Assembly: GCF_963669205.1 (NCBI RefSeq)
Contig: NZ_OY769915.1
Coordinates: 5,368,001-5,432,000, forward strand
Length of the DNA: 64,000 bases
Direction of reading: 5' to 3'
Source of the DNA: an uncultured Roseibium sp.
GTDB taxonomy: Bacteria; Pseudomonadota; Alphaproteobacteria; Rhizobiales; Stappiaceae
Part shown: positions 59,803 to 64,000 of the stretch, one piece after another
Position numbering within the stretch: the stretch's first letter is position 1
How the letters are laid out: each line of letters begins with the position of its first letter
Notes under the pieces: model-generated
What the model was told of the DNA's origin: nothing
What the model saw: only the letters and a program-made list of their open reading frames with translations
Databases searched by the model: none
Translations under genes and position numbers: made by a program

Positions 59803-61074
59803 TTATTTGGGCGCAGAGCCGTTTTCATCGGACTTTTCACCCCGCGCCAGCCGGTTCATCATCGGCGATGTTCTCAGCAGCCAGACAAAACGGCGCCTCT
59901 GATCGGCCGGAACCGCCTCACGGCTGAACATGCGGACAATGATGAAAAGAACCAGCATGAGATGCAGCGTTGCCGTATAGACGAAAAAGGATGCCGGACC
60001 GAAAGCGCCCATCAGCAGGGAAGCCACGAAGGGTCCGATCATCGCCCCGGTGCCGAATGCGAGCATGATCCCGGCGGCCACGTCGATGAACTGACCGGGT
60101 TTTGCGTGATCGTTGCCGTGCGCAGCCGAGAGCGAATAGAGCGGCAGCGCAAATCCGCCGAACAGAAAGACGCCGATGAACAACTCGGTCTGCGTCACCG
60201 ACCGCGCGATGAAGAGGCAAGCTGCACCGGCGCCCACCGTGAAGGCGATCAGAACGAACCTTCGGTCGACCCGGTCCGAAATCCATCCGGCCGGATACTG
60301 GAAAACAGCGCCTGCAAAAACCCAGATCGCAATAAAGGCCGCAACGGTCTCCAGCCCCAGACCGATACTCTCCGCGTAGATCGGTCCGATCATCCGGAAG
60401 GCACCATTCGTGAGGCCAATGGTGAAAATGCCCACAATCGCGACCGGGGAAACCTGCCAAAGCATCAGCGGATTGACGAGCCTCGCGGGCGGCGCCGGCG
60501 GATTGCCGCCGCGGGCAAGCGAAATCGGTACGACGGCGAAACAGAACAGAACGGCAAGAACCATCAGAATGTCGGAGCCGGATGCGCCGAACACCGGCAG
60601 GATGAACTGTCCGCCCATGACCGCGCCCAGATCGACGATCCGGTAGATCGAGAGAATGCGTCCGCGCGAGGTATTGGAGGCAATCGAATTGAGCCAGCTT
60701 TCCAGAACCATGGCCGTCCCGCAGAAAGCAGCACCGCTGACGAACCGTGCGAGCATCCACGGCCATCCGGCCGGTGCGAAGGCAAGTGCGAGAACCGCGA
60801 TCGCGCTGATGGAGGCAAGCGCGGCGAAGACCCGGATGTGGCCTGCCCTGGCAATCAGGAACGGAGCGAGCAGAACGCCGGAAATGAGCCCGGCGAAGTA
60901 GAGCGAGCCCAGTAGACCGATGCTCGTGTCCGGAAGCCCCTCGACACGTGCGCGCACGGCGATCATCGTCATGGACAAGCCGTTGGCTCCGAGCAGGCAG
61001 GCCGCCGCGATCAGCAACGGATACAGCCGCCCGGCCTGTGTCGGGGTCTCGGAGGATTGATCGGTCTGCGTCAT
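59803..61074 (-). CDS. MFS transporter
   Basis: A 423-residue protein with 12 hydrophobic segments; the first loop has MTMIAVRARVEGLPDTSIGLLGSLYFAG, as in YcaD-type MFS transporters. It lacks a substrate signature. It is divergent from the EamA-type gene and precedes purA on the same strand, with a terminator between. Function is unknown beyond transport. Confidence 0.88.
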   Translation of the reverse strand: MTQTDQSSETPTQAGRLYPLLIAAACLLGANGLSMTMIAVRARVEGLPDTSIGLLGSLYFAGLISGVLLAPFLIARAGHIRVFAALASISAIAVLALAFAPAGWPWMLARFVSGAAFCGTAMVLESWLNSIASNTSRGRILSIYRIVDLGAVMGGQFILPVFGASGSDILMVLAVLFCFAVVPISLARGGNPPAPPARLVNPLMLWQVSPVAIVGIFTIGLTNGAFRMIGPIYAESIGLGLETVAAFIAIWVFAGAVFQYPAGWISDRVDRRFVLIAFTVGAGAACLFIARSVTQTELFIGVFLFGGFALPLYSLSAAHGNDHAKPGQFIDVAAGIMLAFGTGAMIGPFVASLLMGAFGPASFFVYTATLHLMLVLFIIVRMFSREAVPADQRRRFVWLLRTSPMMNRLARGEKSDENGSAPK

Positions 61075-61231
61075 GGGAAAGTTGGTTCCTGAAGCTGCCG
61101 GGACCGGCAGAAGACATCCAACTACATTGCCGAACTGAGACCGTTGCGCAAGCCGCTCCGCCGGGATCGGCTCGTTTTTCGGGTGTCTGCCGGCGCACCG
61201 TCGTGATAACCGGAGTGCAGTTCAACCGGGA

Positions 61232-62155
61232 ATGATGAATCACATGTCACTTCGAAACTGGATCATGCTGGCGGTGCTGGGCGCCATTTGGGGTGGCTCC
61301 TTCCTGTTTGCGAAGGTCGCCGTTGCTGAAATTCCGCCATTCGTTCTCGTGTTCCTGCGCGTGTCCAGCGCCTGTGCTGTCCTGCTCGTCGTCCTCTGGC
61401 ATCAGAACCTGCTCGGACAGTTGAAGCCCCGCCTGGCCTTGCCGTTCCTGCTCATGGGCCTTCTCAACAATGCCATACCTTTTTCACTGCTGTTTCTCGG
61501 CCAGACGGAAATCGGTGCGGGGCTTGCCTCGATCCTGAACGCGACGACCCCCATTTTCACCGTGATCGCCGCCGGGTTGCTGACCGGGCAGGAAAGCCTG
61601 CCGCTGAACAAGATCGCCGGCGTCCTGCTCGGCGTCGCCGGCGTCGCGATCATGCTGTCGAGCAGCCTGTCCGGTGTTGCGAATGATCCCGTCTGGGCAC
61701 AGTTGAGCTGTCTCGGCGCTGCCGTCTCCTATGCCTGCGCGGCCACATACGCGCGCCGCTTCAAGGGCGTCCGCCCTCAGGTTTCGGCAACCGGTCAGTT
61801 GCTCGGATCGAGCCTGATCATGTTGCCGGTCGCGCTGTATTTTGGAACAGGCTGGAGCATTGCCGATACGAGCATGACGGCCTGGGGCAATGTTGCTGCC
61901 CTCGGCATCCTTGCGACCGCGCTTGCCTACCTGATCTATTTCCAGCTCCTGGCCGATGCCGGTGCCACCAACGCCTCGCTCGTGACGCTGATCGTCCCGG
62001 CCAGCGCGTTGCTGTTCGGATGGCTGCTCCTGGGAGAAAACCTCAGTGTGCTCCAGTTGGCCGGCTTCGCGGTCCTTCTGGTCGGTCTTGTCGCGCTGGA
62101 CGGAAGGGTGTTCCGCCGGCCGAAACCGGCAACGGCCGGTGGCGAACGGACCTGA
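61232..62155 (+). CDS. EamA/DMT-superfamily transporter
   Basis: A 307-residue protein with 10 membrane segments in two EamA repeats (the first with GAIWGGSFLFAKVAVAEIPP, the second with LGAAVSYACAATYARRF). Such proteins export amino acids, metabolites or drugs. ATG 61232 and ATG 61235 are consecutive start choices. It stands alone on the plus strand. Confidence 0.88.
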   Translation: MMNHMSLRNWIMLAVLGAIWGGSFLFAKVAVAEIPPFVLVFLRVSSACAVLLVVLWHQNLLGQLKPRLALPFLLMGLLNNAIPFSLLFLGQTEIGAGLASILNATTPIFTVIAAGLLTGQESLPLNKIAGVLLGVAGVAIMLSSSLSGVANDPVWAQLSCLGAAVSYACAATYARRFKGVRPQVSATGQLLGSSLIMLPVALYFGTGWSIADTSMTAWGNVAALGILATALAYLIYFQLLADAGATNASLVTLIVPASALLFGWLLLGENLSVLQLAGFAVLLVGLVALDGRVFRRPKPATAGGERT

Positions 62156-62269
62156 CGCATCCCGCGCGCGCCACTTGTTTCTCCCCCGGCATCGCCCGCA
62201 GGAAACCCATGAGGGACAAGACCCTTTCCGGGCCTTGTCGATGACACCATCTATGGGCGCGCGAACTGG

Positions 62270-63856
62270 CTAAAACCGGAGGTCTTTTACCTGTTTGACA
62301 TGGGAGACCGCTTCCAGCCGCTTCATGACCGCGGTATCGACCTTTCCATCCACTTCCACGAGACAGATCGCATCGGCCCCCGGGGCCTGCCTGCCGAGAT
62401 TGAAGGTCGCGATGTTGACACCGCTGTCACCCAGTTCCATGCCCAGCTGCCCGATGAAGCCCGGCTTGTCCTCGTTGGTGATATAAAGCATGTGCTCGCC
62501 GAGTTCTGCTTCCATGTTGATGCCCTTCACCTGGATGATGCGCGGCTTTCCGTCGGCAAAGACAGTCCCGGCGACAGAGCGCTCCTGCCGTTCGGTGATG
62601 ACCGTCAGGCGGATGTAGGTCTCGTAGGCGCCCTGCTTGTCACGGCGGATTTCTTCAACCTTGATACCACGGTCCTTTGCCAGGATCGGCGCTGAAACCA
62701 TGTTCACCGTCTGCAGCAGCGGCGTCAGAAGACCGGTGATGGCAGCAGCTGTCAGGGCCTGGACGTTCATCTCTCCGACGGCACCCGCATATTCGATCTT
62801 GACGCCTTCGATCCCGGTCTCGGTCAGCTGGCCGGCAAACGACCCCAGCTGTTCGGCAAGCCGCACGAAAGGCGCCAGCTTGGGGGCTTCCTCGGCGGAA
62901 ATCGAGGGCATGTTGAGCGCATTGCGCACAGCGCCTTCAAGCAGATAGTCGCACATCTGTTCGGCAACCTGCAGCGCCACGTTCTCCTGCGCCTCGGACG
63001 TGGACGCGCCGAGATGCGGGGTGGAAACGAAATTCGGCGCCCCGAACAGGACATTCTCGCGCGCAGGCTCATCCACGAATACATCGAACGCGGCACCGGC
63101 GAGCTTGCCCTCGTCGAGGGCCTGCCTGACCGCCGCCTCGTCCGCGAGACCGCCACGGGCGCAGTTGACCAGGTAGGCGCCGGTCCGCATCTTCGAGATC
63201 GTATCGGCATTGATGATGTTGCGCGTCTTGTCGGTCAGGGGCGTATGCAGGGTGATGACGTCGGAGCGGGCGAAGAGATCGTCCAGCTCCACCTTTTCAA
63301 CACCGAGTGAAACGGCGCGTTCCGGCGTCAGGAACGGGTCGAAGGCGACGACCTTCATCTTGAGGCCGATTGCCCGGTCCGCGACGATCGATCCGATGTT
63401 GCCGCAGCCGACAAGACCGAGCGTCTTGCCGGTGAGCTCACGCCCCATGAAACGGGATTTCTCCCACTTTCCAGCCTGCGTGGAGGCATCGGCCGCCGGG
63501 ATCTGACGCGCCACGGCCATCATCATCGAGATCGCATGTTCGGCGGTCGTGATGGCATTGCCGAACGGGGTGTTCATCACGATGATCCCGCGGGCCGTCG
63601 CCTTGGATATGTCGACATTGTCGACACCGATGCCGGCGCGGCCAACGACCTTGAGATTGTCGGCGGCAGCGATGATCTTTTCGGTCACCTTGGTTGCGGA
63701 CCGGATCGCCAGTCCGTCATACTGACCGATGATCTCCAGCAGCTTTTCCTTGTCCTTGCCGACGTCCGGCAGGAAATCGACATCCAGGCCACGATCCCTG
63801 AAGATCTGTACGGCAGCGGGTGAAAGCTTGTCGGAAATAAGTACCTTGGGAGCCAT
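62270..63856 (-). CDS. serA: D-3-phosphoglycerate dehydrogenase
   Basis: A 528-residue long-form enzyme. The NAD-binding loop GLVGCGNIGSIVADRAIGL is near 145-165, and NCARGGLADEAAV and the catalytic His in TPHLGAST follow. The C-terminal half holds the intervening ASB domain and an ACT domain (MLYITNEDKPGFIGQLGMELGDSGVNIATFNLGR). It makes 3-phosphohydroxypyruvate, the first step to serine, with serine feedback through the ACT domain. It follows serC on the same strand. Confidence 0.97.
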   Translation of the reverse strand: MAPKVLISDKLSPAAVQIFRDRGLDVDFLPDVGKDKEKLLEIIGQYDGLAIRSATKVTEKIIAAADNLKVVGRAGIGVDNVDISKATARGIIVMNTPFGNAITTAEHAISMMMAVARQIPAADASTQAGKWEKSRFMGRELTGKTLGLVGCGNIGSIVADRAIGLKMKVVAFDPFLTPERAVSLGVEKVELDDLFARSDVITLHTPLTDKTRNIINADTISKMRTGAYLVNCARGGLADEAAVRQALDEGKLAGAAFDVFVDEPARENVLFGAPNFVSTPHLGASTSEAQENVALQVAEQMCDYLLEGAVRNALNMPSISAEEAPKLAPFVRLAEQLGSFAGQLTETGIEGVKIEYAGAVGEMNVQALTAAAITGLLTPLLQTVNMVSAPILAKDRGIKVEEIRRDKQGAYETYIRLTVITERQERSVAGTVFADGKPRIIQVKGINMEAELGEHMLYITNEDKPGFIGQLGMELGDSGVNIATFNLGRQAPGADAICLVEVDGKVDTAVMKRLEAVSHVKQVKDLRF

Positions 63857-63885
63857 GTTGACGTCTCCTTGAATGCAGATGGCGA

Positions 63886-63905
63886 CCGGGCAGAGCGCCG
63901 CCCGG
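63886..63905 (-). promoter_or_regulatory. Leader hairpin between serC and serA
   Basis: CCGGGC-AGAGCGCC-GCCCGG (6-bp stem) lies 30 bp upstream of serA on the minus strand. It may be an intercistronic processing or attenuating structure. No T-run is seen, so termination is unlikely. Confidence 0.35.
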
Positions 63906-63931
63906 ATGGTGTGTCATGTATGGAGACGTGC

Positions 63932-64000
63932 TCAGGCTGCCTGAGACAGGTTTGCTTTTTCGCTCGCATGCGCCCAGTCGAGCCATGCGGTCAACGCCGT
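63932..64000 (-). CDS. serC: Probable phosphoserine aminotransferase, C-terminal fragment (5' end outside window)
   Basis: Only the last 22 residues are visible, ending WLDWAHASEKANLSQAA. The gene position directly before serA on the same strand, with 75 bp between, fits serC-serA of the serine pathway. The C-terminal LTAWLDWA-type end resembles alphaproteobacterial SerC. The identity is inferred mainly from gene order. Confidence 0.6.
   Translation of the reverse strand, partial: TALTAWLDWAHASEKANLSQAA

Noticed and set aside
1..64000. CRISPR array, prophage or integrated element
   Set aside because: No regularly spaced repeats, integrase, transposase or phage structural genes were seen.

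Overview
The window reads as a chromosome segment from a marine-type alphaproteobacterium of the Hyphomicrobiales. The GC-rich coding, a CtrA/ChpT cell-cycle module, clustered GANTC (CcrM) sites, a DUF1134/EipA protein, an RpoH-type sigma factor and a DddP-like enzyme all fit. Roseibium/Labrenzia (Stappiaceae) is my best guess, by inference only. No phage, insertion sequence with transposase, or CRISPR array is visible. The accessory traits are small AT-rich patches near 20.2-21.1 kb and 25.4-26.0 kb and one REP-like palindrome.

Layout. 1-8.8 kb: end of an ABC permease facing its convergent ATPase, a phosphotransferase-fold protein with a degenerate catalytic loop, then an operon of an MttB-superfamily methyltransferase, a dimethylglycine-dehydrogenase-like flavoprotein with folate domains, and an M24-fold protein carrying the DddP (DMSP lyase) residue pattern. 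This suggests catabolism of a methylated osmolyte. 8.8-17.1 kb: a Tat-exported haloalkane-dehalogenase-like hydrolase with an SRPBCC partner and divergent LysR regulator, a PhnD-like protein overlapping a fatty acid desaturase, a FAD oxidoreductase, a RecD/Dda-type helicase and a TetR regulator. 17.5-25.4 kb: tex, a frameshifted membrane protein plus a relic of a paralogue's C-terminus, a DUF2270 protein, a GNAT enzyme, an arsenic operon (arsR-arsC-aquaporin) with a palindromic operator, and a DHA2 exporter.

25.4-34.5 kb: two unlisted small AT-rich ORFs, glpD-glpK, a coupled membrane-protein/XRE cassette with a clear palindrome, a large MscS channel, a DUF2336 protein and a PqiA-like protein. 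34.7-46.4 kb is a motility and cell-cycle block: fliI (frameshifted in a G7 tract), fliJ, ctrA, a Tat-exported metallo-beta-lactamase-fold protein, a membrane LytTR regulator, cheA-cheW-cheY-cheB-cheR, and chpT. ChpT feeds phosphate to CtrA, which typically controls flagellar genes, so the co-location makes functional sense.

46.6-64 kb: a YHS-like protein, EipA, a coiled-coil protein, a GlpR-type DeoR regulator (candidate controller of the glp genes), a sulfotransferase with a probable CTG start, tRNA-Glu(TTC), a membrane protein and rluD with overlapping divergent start codons, rpoH, a TPP riboswitch followed by ThiX/ThiY-like genes without an ATPase, an acidic membrane protein, purA, two transporters, serA, and the last codons of a probable serC.
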